Assembly: GCA_949316235.1 (NCBI GenBank)
Contig: OX438747.1
Coordinates: 6,562,924-6,626,923, forward strand
Source: Oegoconia quadripuncta
Taxonomy: Eukaryota; Arthropoda; Insecta; Lepidoptera; Autostichidae
Length of the DNA stretch: 64,000 bases
Reading direction: 5' to 3'
In this document: in pieces, positions 55,020 to 64,000 of the stretch
Numbering within the stretch: the first letter of the stretch is position 1
Layout of the letters: each line of letters begins with the position of its first letter
Notes under the pieces: model-generated
Database searches by the model: none
What the model saw: only the letters and a program-made list of their open reading frames with translations
Told to the model about the DNA's origin: nothing
Translations under genes and position numbers: made by a program

Positions 55020-55557
55020 ATCATTATAAATACCGCCTCACTGTGCACTCGCATAACAGCCCAGGGAAAATACGGTAAAATATTTGTTTAGCTAGACATA
55101 ATTCAGAACCGACTTATATAATTGCTATCTTATAGAGGTATATTAAATTAAAACGAGCGCTTAGTCTAGATCTTTTTAGCAAACCCTATTTTTAATTTGT
55201 ATCTTAATAACAATAAATACTAACTGATATTTAATTAGGTAGACTTTTGTTAAACACAATTAACTTATTGAGGGATAAAAACCTAAGCATGTATTTGAAG
55301 AATTTGTGTGAAAATGTCGCCGAGCTGCATTCCTTAAGAAATAAAAATGAGAACAAATATTTTGTAACGATAATTTCCCTAAATGTTTTGACTTTAAAGA
55401 ATTTTTTTTAAAGAAACACATTTTTCAACTTTGACTTATGTAGTTACTTACTTAGTAATGGCGTTACTTACAAATGCTTAATTTTTAGCAATTGTTACTA
55501 CATTTACAAAACTTTATTAAATGTTTCCAGAAAATCGCGGTTATTCGTTTTTCCTAG
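55020..55557. other. No feature recognised
   Basis: AT-rich. Presumed intron or spacer upstream of the candidate exon at 55558. Confidence 0.35.
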
Positions 55558-55641
55558 GTTCCCTGGGCTACTAAGAAACGCTTATTCGAGACAAACAACG
55601 ACCGAGACGCGACGGACGATTCAATCATCGACAATTTGAAA
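55558..55641 (+). CDS. Candidate 84-base internal exon of an unidentified gene
   Basis: A pyrimidine tract and TTTTTCCTAG precede it and AAA/GTTAGG follows. The one frame open throughout has 28 codons, VPWATKKRLFETNNDRDATD, then DSIIDNLK, phase 0 at both ends. The stretch is about half GC in about 30% GC flanks. The peptide is charged, Asp/Asn-rich and protein-like. An alternative acceptor at 55530 gives a frame that meets TGA just before the donor. No family recognised. Confidence 0.35.
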
Positions 55642-56274
55642 GTTAGGCCCAGTGTTCACTGCCTGAGTGCTTTCCCTTTGTGATTTAATAAGTACCTATA
55701 CAAATTGGTGAACAAAGTTGTACCTATATCGAGAGTCAAACAGCTATTATGAAATTAATTGATGCTTCGTCAGGAGGATTCTTGGTCCATTGTTATTCGA
55801 AGCTACATAAAGCTCTCAAATTCAATGTTGCTAGTTATAAAATTTAACTGCTGTCCCATTTCGTTGATTCCACAAGACTGAAATTGTTGAGAGATAGGAA
55901 TATATTGCTTTTCTCAAAAATAATGCGAATATTGACTTCGCAAGGCTTTCAGTTTTTTAATAAAAAATTTTTTAATTCGCATGTACAATCTCTGACCGGA
56001 TTGTTCCGAATTCAAATAAGTTAGTATGAATTTTACAAATTCAGATTTATTTGTCTTGAAATAGAGACTTAATTACTTCCAGAAGTCTTATTGATTTCAA
56101 ATTGAAATTAACTCTGTTTCCTGGCGACTACAAATTAACTTCTCCGAGATGTGTAACGTTCTGTCTTGGAATGAAATAATTTATTTGCTTGATTTCGGGC
56201 ATAACATAAGATGATGATATATAACAGAAGTACCGTCCAAAATCTACTTAAAATGTAACGTGCAAATATTTAAT

Positions 56275-56512
56275 ATTGGGTCTTTACCTATGACATTGGA
56301 GTTTTTTTTTTATTTGATATGATATATGGTATGGAATTCTTGCGATTTTCAAAGCTATATCCAAATTTGTTTATTTGGAAAATTGAATATTATTTCAAGG
56401 TTTCACATGAAATATTTTTTAATTACTGGGCTAAATCACATAATAATAAAAAATTGAACAGAGCTCTTTTCATGTGCTTCCCATAATCATTTCTTAGATT
56501 CGCTGAAACATT
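56275..56512. mobile_element. MITE of the 35548-35972 family, 3'-truncated
   Basis: 'ATTGGGTCTTTACCTATGAC' to 'TCATTTCTTAGATTCGCTGA' matches the first 240 bp of the other copy. The right end is missing. Confidence 0.75.
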
Positions 56513-56514
56513 AA

Positions 56515-57765
56515 ACTTTTAATGAATCTAGTAATGTTTGGAACACCCAAACGCATTAGTTTGGGATATCTCTGATCACCGTATTTGGCATAAAGGTCGT
56601 GTACTTTATGTATGTATATTTTTAAATTTAACATAACTACCAAATAAATAATAAATAAACTACCAAATTTATGTAATGTAGCTGTAATGTAATTGGAAGA
56701 CATTCTTTTTTTTCATTACGTGTGTGTAATTTTTTGTTCATCGATGTAGAATATTTATCGACTTAAAGATCTTAGTTTAAGTGAAAATTGTCACAACTCT
56801 CCTAGGTCTCCCCTACCTAACTGAAGATTTCTCCATAGCTCGTTGAGTGATGTAAGGGTCCACATTCCCCTGGAGTATTTATGTTATCAGTTCCCTGCCC
56901 GTGTCGGTACACTAAAAGATCTGTATTAAATGAACGATTTTAAGCTTTGAAAGTAAATTGAAGATTAAAACGAAGGATCGGGGTGCTATTTTCATAATCT
57001 GCTTAGAGAATTAAATGGTAATCTTTTGTTGAAAGTTAATGAAACACAAATTAAAAGTTGCTATTATCCCTTAGAATTATAAATTTTACTTACATAATAT
57101 ATATTACACTTTAAGAGCCATTTACACAGGATTATGGACTACTAAACAGCATTAGAAAGCAGGACAAGTCTGACTACACTGTCAAAAACCTCAAAACCTG
57201 ATAGGTTACCTCGGCCAATTGAATCCTAGTGTCATTCTGATATCCTATTCGCATTTAGTAGCTTGACATAATATCACAATTACCCAAGCCACCCTATACC
57301 ACGAGAGGCTGGCACCATCCTAGTCACTAGAAACGCCCGCGTTTCCCGTCATTATATTTCTTAGGAATAATGTACACATTTATTGATAATTAAATATCAA
57401 TCGGAAATTTGTTAAATTCAGTAACCGGTTGAACGAACTTGGAACAGAGAATGGACTCATTAAACACCTATTCGAGATCCGAATCCATTGTTTGTCCAAC
57501 AGATATTCTGAATATAATAATTGAAATCAAATTTACATCAAAATTAGTCTTTGTTACTAATCTACAATCAACTGGGACCGAGCGAGAATTTCAATATGAG
57601 CAGTTGCAAAAAGGGTTGCCTCTCATCAAAATGAATATGCGATGTTGTGTAATTTCCAAGGACCACTTTATTTTTAATTTATTCGGAGCATCCATATCAT
57701 ATTAGTACTTATTACACATTGATCATAGTGTAATATGTTTTAGAAATTCAATTCCTGATATTATT
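56515..57765. other. Mostly unassigned
   Basis: 56535-56610 ('GGAACACCCAAACGC', 'TGGCATAAAGGTCGT') matches the extension of Rep-E at 26330-26400. The rest, including an 88-codon frame at 57439-57705, shows nothing recognisable. Confidence 0.4.
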
Positions 57766-57766
57766 C

Positions 57767-57900
57767 TTTATTCTTAATAAAGAATAGCACCAGAACATTG
57801 CAATAACATAGTACAAACGATAGATCATGTACAAATGTGGACTTATCTCGATAAGAGATCTCTTCAATTCAACCATTAATGAAAGTAATCCATGGGATTA
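57767..57900 (-). mobile_element. LINE 3' end, family K, minus strand
   Basis: 'TGTACAAATGTGGACTTATC', then 'TCGATAAGAGATCTCTTCAA', matches 10815-10855. Confidence 0.55.
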
Positions 57901-57964
57901 AACGGCTCCTCTACACGATATATAAAATTGTTGTAACCTTTCTTGATTGTACATGATTTATTGA

Positions 57965-58130
57965 AAAGAGACAAACCCTCTGAGTTTCTCGCTAGCTCTT
58001 CTCAGTAGTGGTCGCGTTCCGAGCTAGTGGTAGTTTAAAAAACAAATGACGTTCATAAGTGCATATTGTATTGCCTACATGAATAAATGATTTTCATTTT
58101 CATTTTCATTTTTCATTTTTCAAACTGAAC
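57965..58130 (+). mobile_element. CR1/jockey-type LINE 3' UTR with (TTTTCA)n tail
   Basis: 'CTGAGTTTCTCGCTAGCTCT', 'TCTCAGTAGTGGTCGCGTTC', 'GCCTACATGAATAAATG' and then TTTTCA repeats. This 3'-UTR type is shared in outline with 28329 and 39199 (minus). Confidence 0.7.
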
Positions 58131-58389
58131 ATTGAAGTAGGAAACGGTGTAACTTAGTGGTTAAGCACCAATTTGGGTGCAAAATAAAATAACAGTATTT
58201 ATCAAAGACGTAAGATATAACTGCCTACCTATTTAAGTAATACTACAAAGAATAATGATGAATAAATATTACATAACATTATTGTATGACAATTGAAGAT
58301 CTTCTACTTCTTTTCGTGACGATGGCGGGACCAATAAAGGTGTTAAATTTTTGGAGCCCAGTAATTAGCCACGTGACTAGCATTGTCAT

Positions 58390-58590
58390 TATTTTTTTCA
58401 TGCGGGTTGGTACTTGACCTCAATCACACCTGACGTTAAGTGAAGATGAGGTCGAAGGTGGAAGCGTACTGACACGGAAACCCCAACACATTTGGGGGAC
58501 TGGCTATCTTATCTCTGACAACCGGCGGATTTAGATAAGATGGTAGTAGCTAGCCAGGCGGACATATAAAATGCCCTACCACCAACCAAT
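58390..58590 (-). mobile_element. SINE-A copy, minus strand, head missing, internal deletion
   Basis: 'GCGGGTTGGTACTTGACC' to 'CCCTACCACCAACCA'. About 35 bp between 'ACAACCGG' and 'CGGATTTAG' are deleted relative to other copies. Confidence 0.8.
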
Positions 58591-58676
58591 TGAATACACC
58601 AATATTGAAACAATTGAAGATGTACAAAAACCAATCTAAACGATATTGTGCCAATCTTGCAACGTTTGAGTCAACA

Positions 58677-58890
58677 TCATCATCATCAGCCCGTAAACCT
58701 CCCACTGCAGGGATATGAGGAAGTATGGACCATAGTCCACCAAGCTGGCCCAATGCGGATTGGGGACTTCACATGCTTTTGAATTTTTATTTCTCAGGCA
58801 TGCAGGTTTTCCCCCAATGTTTTCCTTCACCGTTTAAGAGCAGTCGGATAACACATAAGTAATTCAATTAAATTTAAAAACTCATTGATC
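58677..58890 (+). repeat. Rep-P copy, fullest
   Basis: (CAT)n, 'CTCCCACTGCAGGGATATGA', 'CCATAGTCCACCAAGCTGGC', 'GGGACTTCACATGC' and 'TTTTCCTTCACCGTTTAAGA' in the family order. Confidence 0.8.
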
Positions 58891-59481
58891 CTGTAAGGGT
58901 TTCTTTGCGATACGGAATCCTAAAAATGCAATGAATTCAAAAGAAGGCCAACAAAATGTGACCTAAAATAATAATCTCGTTTAGTATGAAAATCACGAAG
59001 AGGGAGCGAGGGATTCGTGTCCCCGTTCTTCTCAGGGGAAGCGCGGGTGAAGTGTCACGGTGAAAAGGTAATCGGAGAAATGTTAGATGGATGGATCTTT
59101 CTTTTGTTATCTTTTAAAGCGTATAATATGAATTGGCTATATAGCGCAACAACATTATAAGGATTCGGTCGTTTCATTGTAAAAATTATTTACTATGTGG
59201 ATATCTAATTATTGCCACACTAATTTGAAAGAGTCTAGAGGTGGCAGGTTCATCGGGCAATGTTTAACCCAATGTTGGTCATCACCACTGTGGGGTTAAA
59301 TATTGCCCGTAATCGTCTTACATAGTTGGTGACACGGGTCTTTCAGACCAGAAATTACGAGATAAGATTTTTCTAATAATACATACACCATCTCTGTAAA
59401 TGTGGTAAGTTTAATTTGAAAGTAAACAATTGTTATTTTATTAAAAATGGACTTATCACAGCATGCCTATTAATAATTCTA

Positions 59482-59813
59482 ACCGCCACCTCGTGTCTCA
59501 ATGTAATCGATATAAGGTTTACGAATCGAAGGTCGCGGGTTCGGTCACCAGTGGGGTACATGTTTAGTACTCGGTTTGGTTGGTGGTAGGGCATTTTAAA
59601 TGTTCGCCTGGCTAGCTACTACCATATTATATAAATCTGGCGCCAAGCAGCAATGTTCATAACATTATTGTGTTCTGGTTGTCAGAGATAAGATAGCCAG
59701 TCACCCGAATAAGATGGAGTTTCCGGGTCAGTACGTTTCCACTTTCGGCCTCATCTTCACATAACCTCAGGTGTTACCGAGGTCAAGTGTTAATACGTTG
59801 TGCATAAAAAAAA
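59482..59813 (+). mobile_element. SINE-A copy, diverged
   Basis: 'ACCGCCACCTCGTGTCTCAA', 'GTCGCGGGTTCGGTCACCAG' and 'CTTCACATAACCTCAGGTG'. The B-box is mutated. It ends in an A-run. Confidence 0.85.
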
Positions 59814-59855
59814 TATAATTCTACTTATACACTAAAAACTGTTTTTCTTTCATAA

Positions 59856-60008
59856 TGGTGTCGATTCGGATGTACACCAACTAAATTAAAACCAGTTTTA
59901 AAGTAGTACTGTCTCTTTCTCCCTGGAAAAGTACGATGCGACGGCATCACTCTAAAACTGGTTTTAGTTTAGTTTAATTTAGTTGGTGTACATCCGAATC
60001 GACACCAA
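59856..60008. mobile_element. MITE with about 47-57-bp inverted ends
   Basis: 'TGGTGTCGATTCGGATGTAC', then 'ACCAACTAAATTAAA', is mirrored on the right, where the arm carries about ten extra bases (a doubled TTTAGTTTAG segment). Central part about 45 bp. Confidence 0.85.
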
Positions 60009-60109
60009 TGTCTCATTTAAATTTATGAAACAAAAACCAAACAGTATTTCCTATCCAAATCAGGCTTAGTTTATACTTAGACACTTTTATTTTTTTTTTA
60101 TTAAAAACT

Positions 60110-60180
60110 GGTTTCGCGTTTGACTACAATCTCACCTGATGGAAAGTGACGATGTAGCCGAAGATGTATCACGCGCACCC
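60110..60180 (-). repeat. Short dispersed repeat ('CGCGTTTGACTACAATC')
   Basis: It resembles 31455-31530 and a Lepidoptera repeat type; 'TCTCACCTGATGGAAAGTGA' is its core. Confidence 0.5.
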
Positions 60181-60682
60181 AGTAAATGCCTATTCACTCT
60201 AGATATTTTAGAAAAATATTAAATTCTTTCAGTTATGGAACAAAAAAATAAAATTGTTTTAAAATCACACTTTCACCACAGACCCATAATCATAATACAA
60301 GACCCGGATATCACATGATGTTACCGAATCTTCGCCATGCGATGCCATGGAGTTTTTTAATAAAAACGTCTGTTGTGTTCGCTTTTCTTGTGCTTCGTAG
60401 ATGTGAATTTTTTTATGAATACGAAAGAAAATTAATGGCTACACTTGTAACGTTTATTTATAATAATATGAAGGAATAGGTCTCTCGAGTAATCTTTGTT
60501 TTGAATATCAAACAAAAACACGTAGGCAGTTACAATACTCTGAGGAAGATCCATGTTGTGTTTATATTGATACCAATTTAATATTTTCAGCGCCTATAAG
60601 TGGCCCTATAGATAAAACTGCAAGACGAATTATATTCCAAAGTATTTAAATGTATTTAAAAAGTTCCTTAGCAAAAATTACT

Positions 60683-60715
60683 TCATCTCTTTGATGAACA
60701 CCATCAAAGAGATGA
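60683..60715. repeat. Perfect 14-bp hairpin with 5-nt loop
   Basis: Arms 60683-60696 and 60702-60715 are exact reverse complements around AACAC. Confidence 0.85.
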
Positions 60716-60769
60716 CGTACTTAGGTAGGTAGGTAAGAGGTATACAACTGCACGATCGACATACATCTA

Positions 60770-61230
60770 ACTAATTTATAAATGCGAAAGTTTGGATGAT
60801 GCGAAACAAATAGTTTGTCGCTCAATCACGGCGAAACGGATGAACGGATTTAGATGAGATTTGGTATATGGATAAAACATAGCCTGGAATAAAACATAGA
60901 ATTTTTTTTATCCCGATAAAGTAAGAAGTCTCCCGGGATAAACAAATTTCCGCGATAAAGTCCTTCCACGCTGGCGAAGTCCCTCTTTTTGCGAAAGCAA
61001 TGGTTGCGGGTTCGAATCCCGTGAGGGGTAAATGTTTGTGTGATGAATACGAACATTTTAGATTTATTCTGCATTTAAAAATAAATTAAATAATATAATA
61101 TAATTAAATTTAATGAGGGCGCCACTGGACGGAATAAACCCTCTTAATACATTTATATTATATTTATAGAAAGTAATTGCACCCGTGCGAAGTCGGCCGG
61201 GTCACTAATATTAGTTAGATATTGTAACTA
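60770..61230 (+). repeat. Rep-L copy interrupted by a SINE-C fragment
   Basis: 'TAATTTATAAATGCGAAAGT', 'TTGGTATATGGATAAAACAT' and 'ATCCCGATAAAGTAAGAAG' lead to the break. 'ACCCGTGCGAAGTCGGCCGG' continues after 61180. Confidence 0.65.
60985..61075 (+). mobile_element. SINE-C fragment inside Rep-L
   Basis: 'GGTTGCGGGTTCGAATCCCG' (B-box), then 'TTTGTGTGATGAATACGAAC'. Head and tail ends are lost. Confidence 0.7.
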
Positions 61231-61543
61231 ATGTCTTAATTTATGTACAGTGTCTTTTACACGTCGTTATACAAAATTTGAAAGGGATCAACGCTGGCCC
61301 GTGCACAGTGTCATGACGGCCATGCCGCTGCTCTGACAAGGGTCAAACTTACTTGTTATGAAGTCTCTGATCATGCTTCGATAACACTTCGTTCAACTTC
61401 TGATTTGTAGAATACATTTGTAGAATACAATTCTCTTTGTTCTTTAAATAAGGGTACATGTATCTATGTCGCATAGCTCATAATTATGTTTCCATCATTT
61501 GAATGACTTAAAAAACATATTTAAAAATTTTCACTGTAAATGC

Positions 61544-62433
61544 ACAGTCGCGGAATGAAAAGGTTCGTCATCTTAAAGTTGAGTTTTGCTTGTAGACAAG
61601 TTTATTTTATTAAGTTCATGCTTGTAGATATATTTATTTATTTACCGACCTTTTCCGAGCTCATGACACCATTTGACATGTTTCGTTAATATTGCATGGC
61701 ATATGACGACCTGTTTGATGTAGTGGTTAAAACTCTTACCACTATACCGAATGGTCGCGGGTTCGAATCCCGTTAGGGGCATATGTTTGTGTGATGAATA
61801 CGGATATGTGTATTTACCTAGATGTTTTCATTAATAATAAGTATTTATTTACAAAAGAAAATGTATTTATGTAGTATATCAACCATCTGGTATCCACAAC
61901 ACAAGCCTATAGTTGCTTACGGTGGAACTAGATGGCGCTGTATGTATGTCTAAGGATATTTATTTGTTTATTTATTTATTTACTTATTTATTTATTTATT
62001 CATTTATTTATTTATTCGTTTATTCAATTCTTTATTTATTTCTTTCTTTCTTTCTTTTTTATTTATTTTTTATATGACAAATATAATAATAGCATTTCCT
62101 TTTTACCACAATCGAATACAGCCGACTTTGTCCGACTTGCTGTTACTACCAGCAACAGATAAACATGCTGACCGTGACGAACGGTTATTGGTTGATGCTA
62201 TGGGTGATATGAAAATATTAATATCAGGTCCAACTAATAAAAAGGTTTTAACTCAACTATTCATAATCAAGAAACATTAGTTCGGCTAAATATGAACCCT
62301 ATCGTCAAAGATTTAAGTATAATTTTCTATGCTACAGTGTGGTGTGTTACTTAGTTTAGAAAGGTAATATGTGCTTGCTAAAGATTGAATTATAGTATTT
62401 GAAAACTGACGAACCTTTTCATTCCGCGACTGT
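61544..62433. mobile_element. Tc1/mariner-like non-autonomous element with 27-bp perfect TIRs
   Basis: The left TIR 61544-61570 (starting ACAGTCGCGGAATGAAAAGG) and the right TIR 62407-62433 are exact reverse complements. CAGT-type ends next to TA (right flank TA; left CA, probably a mutated TA) fit Tc1/mariner. Net length without the SINE at 61708-62071 is about 520 bp. No transposase frame is present; the small frame 62074-62280 is not recognisable. Confidence 0.8.
61708..62071 (+). mobile_element. SINE-B copy with target-site duplication ATATGAC
   Basis: Head 'GACCTGTTTGATGTAGTGGT', B-box 'GCGGGTTCGAATCCCG', body and 3' part 'GGTGGAACTAGATGGCGCTG', then a (TTTA)n tail of about 110 bp with TTTC variants. 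It is bounded by ATATGAC at 61701-61707 and 62072-62078. Confidence 0.95.
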
Positions 62434-62819
62434 ATTGTTCTGTTCTGTTTTTTGCATTATTGGAAACTGCGCTGCCTAAAGCTACTCTGAGTGGGACTCC
62501 TCGATAGTACTCAAAGGGACTTAACACAATCTAATTGATTCTCCCTGAGTAGAATAGTTTTGTGAAAGCAGAAATGTCCACAAAAAAAAACTCTGGTATT
62601 TCCTCTGATATCGCAAGCTGTAACAAAGACAAAAAAGTCCTGTGGACAAAAAGTCTCACTCAAGTGCTCACGAACATCTAAATAACTTCGTTGTTTTTAA
62701 AGTCGGTACTATTTATAGGATTTGTATGTATTGGACTATTTAGGGACAGTCTTTTGGGATAAGAATTGAAATCGTAGGTGAAACAATATCTGCGTATTAC
62801 CTATTAATGAAGATTCCAA

Positions 62820-62990
62820 TCAATCAAGTACACTTTATTGCACAAAAATTCTACAATACACTTCATAGATATAGCTTCAAAAAAAAAAATTGTACAACCA
62901 GGCGGTCTTATCGCTATTAAGTGATTTCCACCAGACAACCTTTGGGTACAGAAAAAAGTAGAACGGGATAACAGCAAGTAGGTTGTACAC
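62820..62990 (-). mobile_element. LINE 3' end, family K, minus strand
   Basis: 'CAAGTACACTTTATTGCACA', 'CCAGGCGGTCTTATCGCTAT' and 'AGTGATTTCCACCAGACAAC' match 29705-29810. Confidence 0.75.
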
Positions 62991-63750
62991 CAATGATTTA
63001 AAAAAATATATAAAATAATAGATACATACGTTACATATGAACATCAACTTACATGCAGTGATAATGTAAAATATACCTACATATATAGTGACAAATTATT
63101 ATATATACATTATAGAATATATGTGACACCAAACAAAGAAAATAATGGATACTATAATTATCAAATCTCAGAACATGGTGAACTCGTTACCAAAAATTTT
63201 GAATATATATTACACTATATTACACCACATTTTTCCTTTACTATGTGAATACAATTTATTGACATTTAACTGACACACCCACAAGAAATTACGCTGATGA
63301 AGTTACGAATTATTAGAACAAATAAATACCAAGTTATTTCTTGTTAGCATTGTAGTTTTGTATATTTCTTTCCCATTGTAGACATAAAGTAACCCGGCGG
63401 GTGTAACACGTACGGGAAACGGGACGTTTTTAATCATTTCAAGCCTTTGACGCTGGGCGCAGCGATATCAAACACAGAGGTGATTTCTTTTCATACAATG
63501 ATTTTCCTATAGAGTGTAGATATAAATACACAGGAACAAATAACCTGCTATATGCTTGTAAACTGTAGACAACTACATGCAACAGTCTTTAAATTTGAAA
63601 AGCCTGTGATTGGATCATTCAGAAATTTCAAAATGGTTATCTCACACACAATCGACTGAAGTCTTGAATGAAATTACCACTAAAAAAGGTGACTCACCGA
63701 TTGATGAAATTTACAGAGGATGAGTTATTACCTGACTTAAACTTCTTAAA
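62990..63750. other. No feature recognised
   Basis: AT-rich. 63380-63480 is somewhat GC-richer but has no supported frame. Confidence 0.4.
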
Positions 63751-63754
63751 ATTT

Positions 63755-63960
63755 TTACTCCCGACGCAAAGATATTTTATAAGTTTTAAAAGTTTGAAAC
63801 CTATGTATGTCTGTGTGACTGTGGCATTGTAGCAGTAAAACGCCTGAACCGATTTGTGAATGTTAGTGGTTGTTAGCCTTATTTTATGGAAATTGGTTGA
63901 GACGTTTCGAAGATATTTATTTAGCTTTAAACAAAGTTCGGTTTTTTATCTGGATCATCG
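63755..63960 (+). repeat. Rep-H copy
   Basis: 'TTACTCCCGACGCAAAGATA', 'TATGTATGTCTGTGTGACTG', 'GCCTGAACCGATTTGTG' and 'GAGACGTTTCGAAGATATTT' follow the family order. Confidence 0.7.
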
Positions 63961-64000
63961 TTTCATGTTTTTTCTTTTAATTTATAGTTATTACCTACAG

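Noticed and set aside
61708..61790. True tRNA gene in SINE-B
   Set aside because: Same reason: a tRNA-like promoter only, repeated at five sites with the same non-tRNA body.

Overview
The window reads as AT-rich nuclear DNA of a moth or butterfly (Lepidoptera). I infer this from its repeats, not from a marker gene. Three tRNA-derived SINE families recur on both strands. RTE-type, jockey/CR1-type and R1-like LINE 3' ends are common, some with short-unit microsatellite tails. BEL/Pao LTR-retrotransposon remnants and several fold-back MITEs are present. Well-known Lepidoptera-style dispersed repeats recur, such as those carrying 'AATGCGAAAG', 'CCGTAAAAGGCGAC' or 'CACTGCAGGGATAT'. There are no bacterial operons, ribosome binding sites, CRISPR arrays or phage genes. 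Open frames are short and nearly all stop inside mobile-element debris.

Host-gene signal is sparse, as expected for introns or intergenic space. The best host feature is a 198-base minus-strand exon at 41847-42044 with consensus acceptor and donor and one open frame. Weaker candidates are an 84-base plus-strand exon at 55558-55641, a 35-codon small ORF at 37778-37885, and a strongly CpG-rich island at about 11700-12540 with a perfect CRE palindrome, probably a promoter or 5' exon of unresolved direction. I could not name any host gene.

Layout. 1-5900: an inverted-repeat element, a SINE-A tail, a rearranged BEL/Pao cluster (3.7-5.4 kb) and a LINE end. 5.9-10.9 kb: SINE-A, head-to-head SINE-B and SINE-C, a nested repeat and an RTE remnant. 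11.7-12.5 kb: CpG island. 13.3-17.9 kb: SINE-B, a duplicated RTE fragment, a degenerate LINE with endonuclease and reverse transcriptase parts, and a SINE-C holding a retroposed insert. 19.7-22 kb: a degenerate minisatellite, a GC-rich R1-like end, a 149-bp tandem duplication and a LINE end. 23.6-31 kb: nested repeats and four LINE remnants, one with an intact C2H2 finger. 33.4-37.4 kb: MITEs, a 377-bp tandem duplication, SINEs. 38.3-40 kb: three near-perfect hairpins. 41.4-45 kb: a MITE, SINE-B, the minus-strand exon, a second BEL/Pao remnant and an RTE C-terminus. 45-64 kb: mixed SINE, LINE and MITE copies, ending with a Tc1/mariner-like element that carries a SINE-B.

I see no new multi-gene system. 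What is most worth following up is the insertion order readable from target-site duplications, the palindromic BEL/Pao cluster, the set of long short-loop hairpins, and the candidate exons and promoters. Family names such as SINE-A or Rep-E are labels used only here.
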